A stretch of DNA of 64,000 nt from Dermatemys mawii (Eukaryota; Chordata; Testudines; Dermatemydidae), in assembly GCA_007922305.1 (NCBI GenBank), contig ML677335.1:35885545-35949544 (forward strand), read 5' to 3'. Shown one piece after another: positions 27,101 to 42,100 of the stretch (positions are counted from its first letter, which is position 1; each line of letters starts with the position of its first letter). Under the pieces are notes generated by a model that ran no database searches, was not told where the DNA came from, and worked only from the letters and a program-made list of their open reading frames with translations. The position numbers and the translations under genes are program-made.

Positions 27101-30100
27101 GGGCAGGGGCAAAAGGGGCAGCTTCCCTGGGGCCCAGCGCTCCCAGCAGCAGCCAGAGCCACTGGCCCTTTAAATCACCACCAGAGGACCTAGACTCCCA
27201 GCTGCAGCTACCACTACCCTGGGGCTCCAGTGGTGATTTAAAGGGCCTGGGGCTCCTGGCTACCACTGTTACTACCATGCCAGCAGCCGGAGCCCTGGAC
27301 CATATATAAATCACCTCCCTTCCAGCCTACATTTCATGATTCTAAGTAGTGTTACCCTGTCCTATTATATATGAGAAGACAAGCGGACTAAGAAAACACA
27401 GAAAAAACTCTTAGATGTGCATGTTTGGCGTGTCTTTCTTTAGCCAATTAAAAGAAAAAGCTTTTTTGCCTCATCCTTCTCAGATCTAATTCACTTTGGT
27501 TGTAGGTCAAATCTGTAACCGAAATTCCAATAAGTGCTTTTTCTCCTAATACTGTTTTAATTTTGCCAATTCCAGCCCTTGCTCTCAAATTTGTTTAGCA
27601 GTTCCTCAACAGCATATGAAGTGAGATGGGGAAAGAGATCTCTCTCTTATCTACAACATCTAAGGAGTAAAGGGAAAAAATTAAGGCTACGTCTAAACGT
27701 ACCCACCCAGCGCAGTTGTAGACACCGCAGTAAGTTGACGTAAGCTACATTGACTCCAGCTACATTATTCACGTAGTTGGAGTTGCGTAACTTAGGTTGA
27801 CTTACCCTTTAATGCAGGCAAGGCCTAAGAAAGAGAACAGGTTGGTTGACTATCAGGAAAGTTTCCCAACTATGATATACTATACTAGCTTTTAGAATAA
27901 TCTCTCACATCAAGTGGCGGAAATCTCATCTCATTTAAAATTTGACTAGCTAAAACTAGTACAGTAGCTCTCCAACTTCTGAGAACCACGACCACTTTTT
28001 CATTCGGCGGCTGCCACAGCGGACCCTTGTATGTCTGCCGAAAAGCCACCAAATGAATTACTTCTGCACTCGGCGGCTATTTTAGGCAGACGTGCCGAGC
28101 GCTCCTGAAATAGCTCGGTATGTCTGCCGAAAAGCCGCTGAATGCGGAAGTAATTCATTCGGCGGTTTTTAAGCAACGCTGGGAGCTTGCAACCCTCCTG
28201 GGAGCGCTTGGCGACCCCCAGGGGGGTCGCGACCCCCGGTTTGAGAAACCCTGCTCTAGTAGGTGTACAATAAGATGATTTACTGGCAGGAAATTGGACT
28301 AGATAACCCAAATAGGTGTCTTGCATCTCTACAATAGATCCTAAAATAAAGTTTGTTAACAGAAGTTGCGACATTAGGGCTCAGACTTTTTTCCACCTAC
28401 AAACAGGGTGACCAGACAACAAATGTGAAAAATTGGTACGGGGTGGGGGGTAATAGCAGCTTATATAAAAGAAAAAGACCCCAACATTGGGACTATTCCT
28501 ATAAAATCGGGACATCTGGTCACTCCACCTACAACTATCCCACCTTCACTACGAATTATAGCAACTCAACAATACATATACCAGGCACTAGCAGTTCCAA
28601 TACCCTGTTTAATTCCAATCACAAAAAAGTCACAGCAATGTTGGTAGCAAGAGAAAGAAATTTTAAGAAAAAAAATATCAAAAACCTGACTAAAACGTAC
28701 CATTATCAACATAATGGATGGTTCCAGCTATCAAATTGTATACCTATACATATTTAGTTCATTTCATTCCTCATAGCAAATGGAAAAATAATAGAGTGAT
28801 GCTGGGGTGACTACTACAGGGCTTTGAAGGGGAGAAAAGGTTACACTAGCAAAATATAAGAGGGATATTATATCTGTGCTGCATATTGTACATGGGCCCT
28901 ACAGATACACCATCACTATAAAGGGCAAAAAACTAGGACCTTTATAGAAAGTAGTAAATTATTTTTTCCTTAAGAATTTAGCTCAGATGTCGTTTTTAGC
29001 TCCTGTTGTTTCTGGAGGATGGGAAGCTAAAAACGCTTAAGAAATTGGTTAAAGCAACATCAACAGTCCATCATACTCTTACCTTTTCACTCCATGCCCA
29101 AAGCCCGGCTGCCAGGAAAGCAACTCCAGCTAGCTGCAGAAAAGAATAAAGAAAATGTGATTCGTACACTAATCAGGAATGAAAACAAGACTTCCCAATG
29201 TGAAATAATATGCTTCCCTCACCCTCTTTAGAAAAAATCACCATCAATACATATAATAAAGCAAATAGGAGAATGTATTTATGAGTGTCTATATACGTAT
29301 AAGCTTACACAGAACAGCAGTCCTCTTCTCAGAAATTTTTTTTATAGCATAACATAAAAATCATCTGATAGGAGATGTTTCCTAATTAAGTTAACATTTC
29401 TTGTAGGAATAGAAGGGCTTGTTAGGTCACTAGAGTTCTGTAGATGTTTGTTCCCCTCATGTGAGATCAACCATTGTACCCATACTGAAGAAACAAAAAC
29501 ATAGGACAAAAGACTCACAGTGATTGAGGGGCATAGGAAAAAGTTGAAATCAGGAAGCATCACCTACAGTTTTCATTAATGTTAAGCAAATTTAGTACTG
29601 GCAAAGGATATCAGATCTATAGCGCAACTAGAGAATGACATTCTCTGGCTAGCCACATGGCTTGGCAGTGGTAGTGCATGTTCTATCTTTGCCATTCCAC
29701 ATATGTGCCTTAAGCTTGTCCTGGGGGAAACATCTCCCAGAAAGAAACTGAATCTACTCAGTTCTCTGTGAATACCTCTGAAGAGGCTCTAAGCATCTCG
29801 CAGGATCAGGCCTGACCATCAGCTGTGGCTATTACTAGATACTCTGGGGATGAGATGGCTCAGACCCATTCATCATTAGACTCTCAGACTTGTGGAATGC
29901 TGACACAAAGAGTTTGCAACAATAAAAGGCAGAAAGCAACAGATGTGCTTGAAAAGAATGTACATTGGATTTAAGGCCCAGATATTGAAATACTTATGCA
30001 GATAAATAACCCCATTGATTTCAAGGGGAATACTCATTTGAAATAATGTTTGCAAGATGAGGGTCAAAAATAACAATTCTAGTGTTTTGCCTCTTTAAAT

Positions 30101-33100
30101 TTCAAAGTACTTTGAGATGGTTAATTGTATCTTGCATTTTGCAGTAGAGAAACTAAATCTATAAACGGACTCTTCCTAGCCAAAACTCACAACCAGTACT
30201 CCATCCTCATCCTTCTCGATGACAGGTGACCATGCTCTCCTTTAAATCTTGCTCTCCCTTCAGTTCTGTGCCTCTATACTATGCTGGTTCTCCTGCCACT
30301 CTAATCACTCCTTTATCATGTTCTTTGGAAGATACTCCTTCTCCCCGCAGCGTTCTGCTTTATCCTTGGCTTTGTCCTTGGTCCCCTTCACTCTCTAAGT
30401 AATCTCATCTGCACAACACAAATTCAACTACCATCTCCACATGCTGACGATGTGCAGATCCACCACCTTACTCCAGGCTTTTCTCTTTTAGTCCAGACTA
30501 AAAATCTCAGCACCTCTCACTCTCTCCCTGACCTTTCCTTGTGGATGACTAGACATCAACTCAAGCCCTCCCACATTCTTTTGCGATTACAACGGACACC
30601 ACCACAACACAGGCATGTAACCTGGACATCATCTTTGACTCAAACCTCTTTCTACATTGTCACATCCAGGCTATATGCAGCCCCTTCTCCTGTTCACCAG
30701 TCCAATATGAGGTTGTTCAAGATAGGGGAGCCTGCCTTGCGACTTTTTACACAACTTCGGGAAACTGGGCCTGAGGCTCCTTTGTGTGCTTTGCACTGTG
30801 TGTCAGTGTGTTCACCTCAGACCAGGTCCACTCACACAAACCACCAGGAACAAGGCTTTATTCTGTAAAGAACACAAAACAGGATTACAGTCCAGCAGCC
30901 TCCTCTCTGCTTGCCAGCTACGTGCTCCCAGTTCATTCAGTGCTGAGACCTCCTGCTGGGAGAACAGAGGGTACATCCTGGCAGGAACCAGCATGTTCTC
31001 CCAGCATACCTCAGTTTGTACTACATAGCTTGTAGTTCCCAGGACTGCTGTTGAAGCACAATGGGCCTTGGGCTACATATTTCTAAATCTTGCAGGTTAT
31101 GCAGAAATAATCTCTCTACAATACCAACTCTCCTATCCATCAATGCAGCTAAAACATTCACCCAGGCTCTCATCATCTTGCATCTCAATTACTGCAACAT
31201 CCTTCTCTCTGGCCTTGACAAATATAATCTTGCTCCACTTATACCTATTCACAATGCTGCTAAAAAGTCACTCATAGCCCTTTGCTTTGACCACACACCT
31301 CCCTCTTTGCATCCCTCCACTAACTTCTGTCACTACCGCACCAAAAACATAAGCCTCTTATTGTCGCTCTCAAGGCCTTTTACAGCCTATCCCCACCCTG
31401 GCCATCATGTTTCATTCAGTGTCAAATTCCATGTCTGATAGGTCAATAAGCGTGCAATTATTGTATTTTCAAACAAGCATCTTCATGTTTTCCTCCAGTG
31501 CTCCTCCCTTCATGTTTGGGAGGAGATCCCCATAACAGTCCACAAACCTACCTCATTATCCTCCTCCAAAATTCATCATTTTCTGTCATCCCTACAAAAA
31601 ACTTGACTACAATTAGGCACTGGTCTCAACACACCAGCAGCCTGTCATGCTGACCAAAATTGTCTCATTGTTTCCTTGTATTCCCTCAGTTGTCTGTAAG
31701 TATCCATATTAGATTGTAAACTCTGTGGGGCAGAGATCTCTTTATTCTGGTTCGTACGGCACCTAGTGCACTACTAGCCTCAGTCATAGACCAGAATCCC
31801 CGGAATTACAGTAAAGTCGCCAACTTTCCGATTGAATAACCTTGCCCTCACCTCACCCCGTCCAGATGCCCCATCCCTTATCCAAGGCCCCACCCCTNNN
31901 NNNNNNNACTCCCAATCAGCTGCTGTTCCTGCCACACTGTTTGAGCCAGCACTCGAGGCAGACACAGTACGCGGAGCCCCTGTGGCCATGCCTTTGCCTA
32001 GGAGCTGGAGAAAAATGCCAGCCACTTCCAGGAGCTGCATAGAGCTAGGTCAGGAAACAAGCATCCAGAGGTACTACCTTTTAACAATCAGCATTACAAA
32101 CACAAGAATGGCCATACTGGATAAGACCAATGGTCTGTCTGGCCCAGTATCCTGTCTTCTGACAGCGGCTGATGCCAGATGCTTCAGGGGGAATGAACAG
32201 AACAGGGCAGTTATCGAATGAGCCATTCCAAGTCATCCAGCCTTAGCTTCTGGTAGTCCGAGGCTTAGGGACACCCAGAGGGTGAGGCTGTTTCCCTGAC
32301 TGTCTTGGTTAATAGCCATTGATGGACCTATCCTCCCTGAACTTATCTAATTCTTTTTTTTAACTCAGTTATACTTTTGGAATTCACAACATCCCTGGGC
32401 AACAAGTTCCACAAGTTGACTGTGTTGTGTGAAGTTGTATTTTGTTGTGTGAAGTACTTCTGTAAATTTGTTTTAAACCTCTTGGTCCTTGTGTTATGCG
32501 AAGGGCTTTCTCCACACCATTCGTGATTTTAGAGACCCCTATGATAGCCTGCCTCAGTCATCTCTTTTCTAAGCTGAGCAGCCCCTTTCTTTTTAATGTC
32601 TCCTCATAAAACAAGCCTTTTCAGGGTTTGGCTTTAGCCTGCTGCATTTTTTCCTCCTACAAATAAAAAAAACAACTCCTTTTAAAAAACTGTTTATTAA
32701 AACGTGCATGCTGCCACCTTAAGGGAGCATTCTAGATATTCCCGTGTAAAGGATATTATCCCATGGCCCATTTTTTTAAACCATTTATCTGAATTCTGAT
32801 GATGATTTCAGAGAATTTCATGCACTACTTCACCCAGCTCATTCCCATGTTTAGTAATTTTACAGGGCAGTATTAGACTGAGTGCTTTTCCTTTTTTTAT
32901 GATTTGTCTAGGTCAAGACTCATTACCTAACTCCCTTCCCATTCAATTAGATAAGCCATTCCTTTGCTTCCCTGCTCCTAACTTTCCTAACTTTAAGCCA
33001 CTTTGAATTAAGTGGTAGGGATGGTCTCCAACTCCTTCCTCTTCAGAAAGAGGCAAGTTTGAGAAACACCTAATCCAGATTTTGCACTGACTTAAAAATT

Positions 33101-36100
33101 GTACAACCCCCATTAACTCAGCTCTTTCATGTGAAGCAAAAATTGATCCTTGTTCTGACCTCTCTCTCCATCTTCAACACTTTGTAGTCTCAGGCAGCCT
33201 TTGTCATAGACTAAGGTCAGGAGGGACCATTATGATCATCTAGTCTGACTTCCTGAGCAACACAGGCCACAGAATTGTCTTAACACCCAATATCAGTATC
33301 CAAACAAAGATGACATTTTCCACCCCCAATGTTTGAGCTAACCAGCTCTTTATCCGCTCAAGCTGTAATTTGCTCCCCTAGAGTATACCTGCTGACCTTG
33401 TAGGTTAATTATATGCTGCTACAGCAAAAGCTTTTCCATAGTTTGAGAGTAAATGGGATCTCATTCTCACTTCTCTAAGTCTATAATAGAAACCATTTAC
33501 CCAAAATCTTGGAGGCATCTCAGAAACCTATGGATAAACAGTTTCAGATGAAGGAGAGGAAACACCCACGCAAAGGCCACTCAAGACAATCAACATTTCA
33601 GCATGCCACCCTCTTCCTCCTAGGCGTAGAGTGGCAGATCTAGCCAGGCTGCCCCTCCTTCTTGACAGAGGGGTGAACCCACCAAATCTGCCATCTTAGG
33701 CTGCTGCCCAGTTTACCGATATCCAACCAGCTTTGGGAATGCTGCCTTCTGGGTGCAGAGTAGTTAGAGATGGAAAAAACTCTCTTTGCCCTTGGCAGGG
33801 AGGATACAGTTCCCCAGAAACAGGCTGAATCTGATCCACATTATACTTGCTTTCTCTCAGCCAAAAGGAAGTGCAGTAGGAATGCTAACAAGTGTACAAA
33901 GACTGGGATCATAACCAACTTTCAAGAGTTTCAGTTGGCAAGAGCTGCATTGTGCTAGCAGAACACTGGTTTTTAAACTGAAGTCAGCTCTTTGCCATGA
34001 TTTCTACTTTGTGCATTCTTGCTCCTTCTTAGCGTATGGGCAACATGCCTCAGGTGGCACGTGACCAGGATTCAGCAAAGTATTTGGTCTGCTGGTTGGA
34101 TCATTAGATTCCCCAGCCCAGGCACTGATGGGGAGTACAGTATGAACACTGCCCCCCTGCATTCTTGTTGACAGGCCATAACCAGACTGTAGATAGCTAA
34201 CACTGGTTTTTCTAAGGCGCTTAGCAACAAGGTACCCACCATCTCTTTCTAGGTGTCCCCGTGTTATTTTTTATGGGATGGCTTAACTGTGTTCCAAATT
34301 GTAATGGATTTTTCTTCATTTCTCAGACAATTTCTTCATTACTTACAGCAATTCCTCCCAGGTCTGAAATTGTTTGTTTGCTTGTGCTATATTGTCCCTC
34401 CCTTCATTCACTCTACAGAAGCACTTGTTGCTATTTGTGAGTGTGAGGAAGCTGGCCAGGAAGCAGACATTATATAAATCATTTTCAATCCGATTTTGGG
34501 CTCACCACAGTGTGTCGTCTGCTCTTCTGCAATAAGCCTGAATTTTCCCCTTAAGATAATATTAACTGGTGTTCTTGTCTGACACTTCCACTATCTCAGA
34601 ACCAGTACTTCTACTATTACCACTATGGAGGACTTCATTACTCTTGAGTCTGTGATCTGCTATTCCCCTTTAGGCTTGACAATACATGCCTGCTGAGAAG
34701 TAGAGGCCAATATCTTTTTAAAAATAAAATAAATCAACCCTCTGAAAAAAAATAAACCTTTTTCCAGCAAAAAATCAGTCATATCTGGAATTACCACCTT
34801 CAGTAAGCTCAAAACTACAGCTAATTCCACATGATGTAGTCAAAGGGGGGAGAGGGAAGGACAGAGAAGATGTCAGAATTTTGAAGTGTCACAGCTTCTA
34901 TTGCCATAGGCATGGCACTGATCTGAGTTGGAGAAATTCCTGCTCTGTGGCTACAAATGCTGAAGGTGATGTATATGCCATTTTATATCTAGTTACTCAA
35001 AAGAGTGTCAGATGATTCTGCAAGCACTCAATACCACATAATAGGACAAGCACACAGGAAGTAATGCAAAACAGTTATGCATGAAACAGCTAAGGGTGGA
35101 CAAAGTGACGGTAGTTTAACTTCCATTGCAAGGTTAGATGAGCAATAGCATACAGTAAACATGCAACTTGGTCATGTTGAAGCAAGTACACACCTTGAGT
35201 ATTAAAAAAACTCCCTCATTTTTAATAAGCTTTGAAAAACATATGGATGTGTCAAAAGTAGTAGTGACCTAGACCACACCTAAGTCTCTAAGCAGTGACT
35301 TTTTCAGGTAGGGAATAAAAGTGTTTCATTGTGGAATTTCTATTATACATTACAAAGTTCAAGGCTAGAGCTAGGATATTTTCCAGCACAGATTTTCATC
35401 AGAAACTGCTGATCTATGAAAACATTTTGGTTTCAACAAACTTCCAACAGAACCTTGCCTAGTTTCCTGCCAGGTCACCTGGTCGGCTGCTGGGGAGCCT
35501 GAGCTTCCAGGACAGCCCCTCCATTTAGCCTGACTGGGGAGGTCCAGGACTTCCAGTTCCACAGCAGGGATCCTGGAAGTCCTGGCTTGAACTGGGGCTC
35601 CCATAGCTTCTAGGCTCCCCTCAACTCCAGGAAGCAGCACAGGGACTCAGTTGGGAGTGGCAGGAGAGTAGAGAAGAGGAAGGGAACAAATGGAAATACT
35701 TCAGTTCTTCCCCCATGCCCCCATATGTAAAAAAATGCATTTTTTCTCTTAAGGAAAATTTCAAAGATGTCTAGGTTTTGTTCTAGTTAGAAACAATTTT
35801 CTTTTCAAAGCATTGGCATATCCAGTGGAAAGGGATTTCCGAGTTTGAACCAGCTCTTTTTAAGACATCCAGCTAATATTTCCTATTCATGTGCCACAAT
35901 GATGCCAGAAGGCAAGAGAAGAAGAGGATGGTGTAGGTGGCACCAGACAAGGTAGCAAGTTGCCACAACATGGGTTAATCTTGGCAACAAGTAAAGAGTT
36001 AACTGGAACTTGAGGAAGCTTTCTAGAAAATTAATTGACTGGGACTAGCTGATACACACAAAAAGAAGAGAAGACCATGCTGCTATTTGCATACTGAGTT

Positions 36101-39100
36101 ATTTAACACGTTCATGTTTGTTGTGTTTGAACAGATTACAGCCTTCCCATTTTGTTCCCACCCTAATTTTTAAAAAACTGATTTAACTGAGAAGCATTTA
36201 TTTCAGTTTCCATTAGGCATCATATTTTACTCTACCTAGGTAAGAGTTATTGAGCAATGAGACTGGACACTCAACAATTAAAACAGCTGAGTGTTGCTTC
36301 TATTTATTTATTTCTGTACTGCAAGAGGCCATGGAGCATTTTTCAGAGACTGACAGGAAAACTACTTCCACTCATTAAGATTCAGCAGAAAAGACATTTA
36401 CTGTCCCATTAGTCCTAGAAGGAAAGGGGAAGACAGAATCTTTTGATTTCTCTCTACAGTTCCCTTTGTCTTTGTTGCTCCCAATCTGGGGATGGTAGAA
36501 AAACATGTTCATCTCTTTGGTATAACAATGTTTTAACTCTAGATGAAGGATCGCAGGGGCCTTTGGACACAGCACAGCAAAATTAAAATTGATTTGCTAT
36601 GTACATTCCACTTTTGCCTACTCCCTCGTTGATAACTGCTGAAAAAAAAAATCTGTAATGATATTCTGTAGTGACAAATAGCCTTAAAAGTTAACTCAGA
36701 GTGTGTCTGTCATGCTAAAAATTATGAGTCTTGGAATGTTACAAAAGTTTATGTTTTAGGCATCTGCCTTTTACAGGGACTCAAACAATATGTTTTAAAA
36801 CAAGAACGTCATCTTGGATCATCCAGATGGCCTCTAAACTTTACAATCACTAAAACCACATGCACCATGAAAGAGGTTGGATGGAAACATATACAACAAA
36901 TCCGCCACACCTCTGAAAACAGGAAGTTCAAATGAGCCACCAGCAGCTGCGCCCTTCCTGCCTTTGGGTTTACACATCCACAACAACTTTGAAATGTCAT
37001 ATTCTGTTCAGAAAGAATTCCCCTCTTATTTTGTCAGATTGTCTGAATTATTCATTGTTATATAGAACAACTACACTCTGAAAGGAGGCAGTAATGCTCA
37101 AACTTACTTTTAAAATCAGTCTCACATCCTCTCTGAATCCTCTCAATGTCAGCAGCAATACCTTTAACTATTAAAAACAAAGACTTAAAATCCAATTTGC
37201 CTCTCATCACATAGGACTAAATTGGGGCATTTAGCCACCATCCTGCAATGGGGAAAGTACCCAGAAACATTGTTTCATAGGTATTCCGTCTTAGAGCCTG
37301 ATCCAAAACTGCATAGAAACATTCCTACTGACGGGGAGGCACAATGCTTCTTGTAGCTCACCAGTTGCATTGAGAAGTGAAGAGTAATTTGCTCCTCTCC
37401 TTCAATGGGTGTACACATTCTCTCACCCATGTGGGCAAATCTGCTTTGCTGACAAATGTGGTATATTGAAAAAACTGTTGAAATTGCAAACTATCACTTT
37501 AAATATTTTGATGTTTTCCTGGCCCTGCTTGCAGCCAGGCCTCCCTGTAGGGAAGCATGTGATCAGTCGGCCTGCAGACAGACTGCTTAGAGTAACACAG
37601 GGTGAGTTCTGCCTCTGAGACAGCAGCCTGTTTAGTCTCTGTCTGTGGCAGGGTTCTTACGTGTTATTCTGGGTTCTACAGTAATGCTACGCTACAACCT
37701 TCCAGTAAAGGTATTTTTGTTTATCTAACTTCTCTGTGTTTATGCTGTGAATTTAAACCACCAGCATATAGCAGGGGTGGAGCCCTGGCTCAGTATACTC
37801 CCCTCTCTTCCTGTCCCCTTTCTAGAAAGTTGCTCTTGGGGTCAATAAACAACTTGGTAACAGCTGCTTTCCTCCTTCAGCATAGGGGCTGTATTCTGGA
37901 TGTCCTTTCAGGGTTGTACAAGATACTGCTGATTTCCTTCCTTGCTCCACTGCACAGCTGAACAAAGAGGAGCTGCAATTTAAAATCCCCAAAAACATTT
38001 TCCATTAACATCATGAAAATGTTGATATTGGTCTTAGAGTTAAAGGATCATTTTATTTTTATAAACCATAAATCTTGTACTAAAGTTGTCCTGAGATGAC
38101 TGTAACATTATCTTGCTCAGAGCAAAGATATTGGGCTTGCCTCACCCTATGGTTTTCCACCCATTACTGTATTTTTTCTAAACATCTAAAATCCCAATTG
38201 CTAACAGCCAGGAGCAGAATTAGGAAGTAACTCAAGGTGCATCACAATAAGCCTCATTCTGCTCTTCCTGTCGAGATGTGGTCTCAAAGGCTATTTTATC
38301 ATCATCTCTGAATTCATTCACCAGACAATGAGCTTCCATGCAGCAGCACTAAGGTTTTGTAAAAGGGCAAACACGGGGACACTTCCAGTCACTAGGCCTG
38401 GGTAAGGATGAGGAGAATTCTGGACTGCTCAATGCTTCCCCCTTTCTCTCTCTGATTCCTGGACTGCATCTAGGGTGACCAGACAGCAAATGTGAAAAAT
38501 CGGGATGGGGTGGGAGGACAGTAGGAGCCTATATAAGAAAGAGGCCCAAAATCAGTACTGTCCCTATAAAACCAGGATATCTGATCACCCGAATTGCATC
38601 TCAAGAGGGCAAGCAGTTCAGAACAAGTGTGTTATTAGAGTATCCCTTCTGCCCTCCACTGAGTTTTCAAGGTGAAGGATAGGTGTTTTGGAGCACTACT
38701 CTATAGCCAAGAAACACAGGGTTAGAGCTACACTTTGGGCATGTCTACACTGCAATTAAAAACCCATGTTTGGTCCATGCCAACTGACTCAAACTCATCC
38801 TGGGGCTTGGGCTATTTCATTGTAGTGTACACTTTGGGGCTTGGGCCCAGGCTCTAGGACCCTGCGAGGTTGGAGAGTCCCCAGGGGTGAAAGTAAGTTA
38901 AGGACTTACCGGTACGCCGGAAGTCTGGATCAGGGGTGGAGCCTCAACCGGAAGAGGCATGGTCTCGACCAGAAGAGGCGGGGGCTTAAAGCCTCCAGCC
39001 TTTTAAATCAAGAGTTAAAGGGCCCCAGGCTCCAGCTGCCACCCCAGCAGAGCCTGAGCCCTTTAAATCACTGAGGAGCCCTGGGGGCTCCCGGCTCTGG

Positions 39101-42100
39101 CAGAGCTTTAAAGGGCCCGGGGCGGTAGGGGCAGCCAGGAGCCTAGGGTCCTTTAAATCTCTGCAAAGCCCTGCTGCCGGAGCCCTGGGGTAGCGCCCAT
39201 GGAGCCCCGGGGCCCTTTAAATCCCCTTCAGAGCTCCACTGCCACTACTCCAGGGCTCTGGCAGTAGGGCTCAGGCAGGGATTTAAAGAGCCCAGAGCTC
39301 CAGTTGCCTGCTACCGGCTCGGCCCTTTAAATCCCGGTCAGAGCCCTGCGGCCTGAGGCCTGGGGTAGCGGCAGCAGGGCTTCGACAGAGACTCGCTGCC
39401 GCTCCCCAGGCCTCCGGCAGCAGGGCTCCCAAGGGGATTTAAAGGGCTCAGGACTGCGGCAGCTGCAACTGCCCTGAGCCCTTTAAACCCCTCCTGAGCT
39501 CCGCCGCTGTAGCCCTGGGGAGTGGCGGCAGGTTTCCGGCAGGGATTTAAAGGGCTCCGGGGTGGTAGCAGGGCTGGAGCCCTGGGACCCTTTAAATCCC
39601 TGCCGGAGCCCACCACCACTCTTCCAGGGCTCTGACCGCGGGGCTCAGGTGGGGATGTAAAGGGCTCGGGACTGCAGCAGCCTCTACTGCCCCGAGCCCT
39701 TTAAATCCCCTCCAGATCCCTGCTGCCGTAGCCCTGGGGAGCAGCAGCGAGTCTCTGTCGAAGCCCTGCTACCCCAGGGCTCAGGCTGCAGGGCTCTGAT
39801 GAGGATTTAAAGGACCAAGCCGGTAGCAGGCAGCTGGAGTTCTGGGGCCCTTTAAATCCCCGCCTGAGCCCTACTGCCAGAGCCCTGGGGAGCGGCGGCG
39901 GCGGGTCTACGGTGGGGACTTAGAGGGCTCCGGAGCGGTAGCAGGGCTGGAGCCCTGGGACCCTTTAAATCGCTGCCAGAGACCCGCTGCCGCTCCCCAG
40001 GGCTCCAGCCGCAGGGCTCTGGCGGGGATTTAAAGGGCGCGGGGCTACAGCAGCCGCTACCACCCCGGCCCTTTAATTCTCCACCAGAGCCCTGCGGTCG
40101 GAGCCCTGGGATAGCGGCAGTGGGGCTTCGGAGGAGACTCCCCGCCGCTCCCCAGGGCTACAGCCACAGGGCTCTGGCGAGGATTTAAAGGGCCAGGGCG
40201 GTAGCGGCTGCCGCAGCCCCAAGCTCTTTAAATCCCTGCCGGAGCCCGGTGGCTGGAGCCCTGGGGAGCGGCAGCGAGTCTCCCAGGAATTTAAAGGGCT
40301 CTAGGGCAGTGGGTGGCATGGGACTGCAGGGTAAGTACCCTTTAGCGGCCCGCTGCTTTATTTACCTGCTGGCTCTCGCCGCGCGCTGCTTCCCCGCGGC
40401 TCCCACCAGATCGGGACAGCAAACCGCGGCCAGTGGGAGCCACGGGGAAGCAGCGCATGCATCCGACGAAGTGGATATTAGCCCACGAAAGCTTATGCTC
40501 TAAAAAAAATTTTAGTTAGTCTTTAAGGTGCCACAGGACTCTTTGTCACTTCTGCAATTCCAGACTAACATGGCTACCCCTCTGATTCTTGACTATATAT
40601 AGTGTGGAAGACAGTTCTGATACTGTGCAAAGAAGATAATGAAAGATCTGTCCACCTAATGAGGCAAAGAACTTATATTGTGAAGGCTCATATTCAGCTA
40701 TGTGAGAGTTCTTGGCTTTACCAAACTTAGAAAGGAGTAGTGCCTCTAAAATGTTTATTGGGACAATGTATTGAAAAGCACAGGAACCTTCCACCCAGAG
40801 GACCATGGGGGAGAACATGACTCTTACTCAATTCTAATACTTCCTCTGCTTACAAGAAAGGATGAGCAAAGCAAAAAGATAACTCACTGTGTGGGCTGCA
40901 TCATGTGCACATGTTCACAATTGATTGTACAGTTATGTTCAGGCATACACATGGAGACTTAAGACTTCTATGTTTTTAACTATTGCTGGAAGGTTGCAAC
41001 ACAACACTATTTGTTAAAATACACAACCTTTAATACGCAAGAACTAAAAATGAGAGAGACAGAGAGCACGAGTGAGCGGTTCCCTAAAACAGAGAGGCAC
41101 AACTCAACTTCACTCTCTCAAGGCTGGCTCTCTGCAGAACTGACTGATTGCATGCTTTTCTGCAAAGACCCTTGGCCTGCAAACAGGACCAGAAAAACCC
41201 TTAAGATTTTCAGCGATAGCTGGTAATTTGTATACAGCTTCCAATATACCATAGAGATATAAAGAGACCCATATTTCTCATCAGAAAATGAAATCTCTAA
41301 CTTCTTGCTTACAACCCTTGATCTGAACAACAAAAGGTTTTATAACCATGGAGAATTTTTCTAAAGCCTAGTTAAACTTGGGTCCTGCCACGGTTAAAAT
41401 TATACTGTTTTTTTTTTTAAAAAAATCATACCAGTATCACATTGCTCGACTACAGTCTGTATACAGCAAAGCCCGGCTCGATGTCTAGTTGGTAGCCATT
41501 ATCACGTGGAGTGCCCCAGGGGCTCGTCCTGGAGCCGGTTTTGTTCAACATCTTCATTAATGATCTGGATGATGGGATTAAATTGCACCCTCAGCAAATT
41601 CACAGATGACACTAAATTGTGGGGGGGGGGGGGGGGGTGAAAGAGGTAGATATGCTGGAGGGCAGGGATAGGGCCCAGAGTGACCTAGACAAATTGGAGG
41701 AATGGGCCAAAAGAAATATGATGAGGTTCAGCAAGGATAACTGCAGAGTTCTGCACTTAGGAAGGAAGAATCTCATGCACTTGTATAGGCTGGGGACCGG
41801 TTGGCCAAGCAGCAGTTCTGCAGAAAAAGACCTGGGGATTACAGTGGACAAGAAGCTGGATATGAGTCAGCAGCATGCCCTTGTTGCCAAGAAGGCCAAT
41901 GGCATATTGGGTTATACTAATAGGAGCATTGCCAGTAGATAGAGGGAAGTAATTATTCCCCTCTATTCGGCACTGGTGAGGCTATACCTGGAGAATTGTG
42001 TCCAGTTTTGGTCCCTCCACTATAGAAAGGATTTGGACAAATTGGAGAGAGTCCAATTAAAATGATTAAGGGGCTAGGACACATGACTTATGAAGAGAGG

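Larger units (their letters stand above)
21539..29082. other. TSPAN14: TSPAN14 intron 2
   Basis: Holds two Cry-like SINEs, an L2 tail, a CR1 3' end, a GC-rich dispersed repeat, a hAT and an 8-bp-TSD MITE, listed separately. A MITE-like repeat with the TACGTCTAAACGTACC end lies at about 27686-27830. The stretch 23760-25260 shows nothing recognisable. Confidence 0.6.

Noticed and set aside
31780..32221. Open frames crossing the N run
   Set aside because: They include ten unknown bases and lie in repeat sequence.
38841..40503. Open frames in the GC-rich region (for example 39338-39619 on - and 40249-40503 on +)
   Set aside because: Made of repeated inverted TTTAAA blocks; no domain and no splice context.
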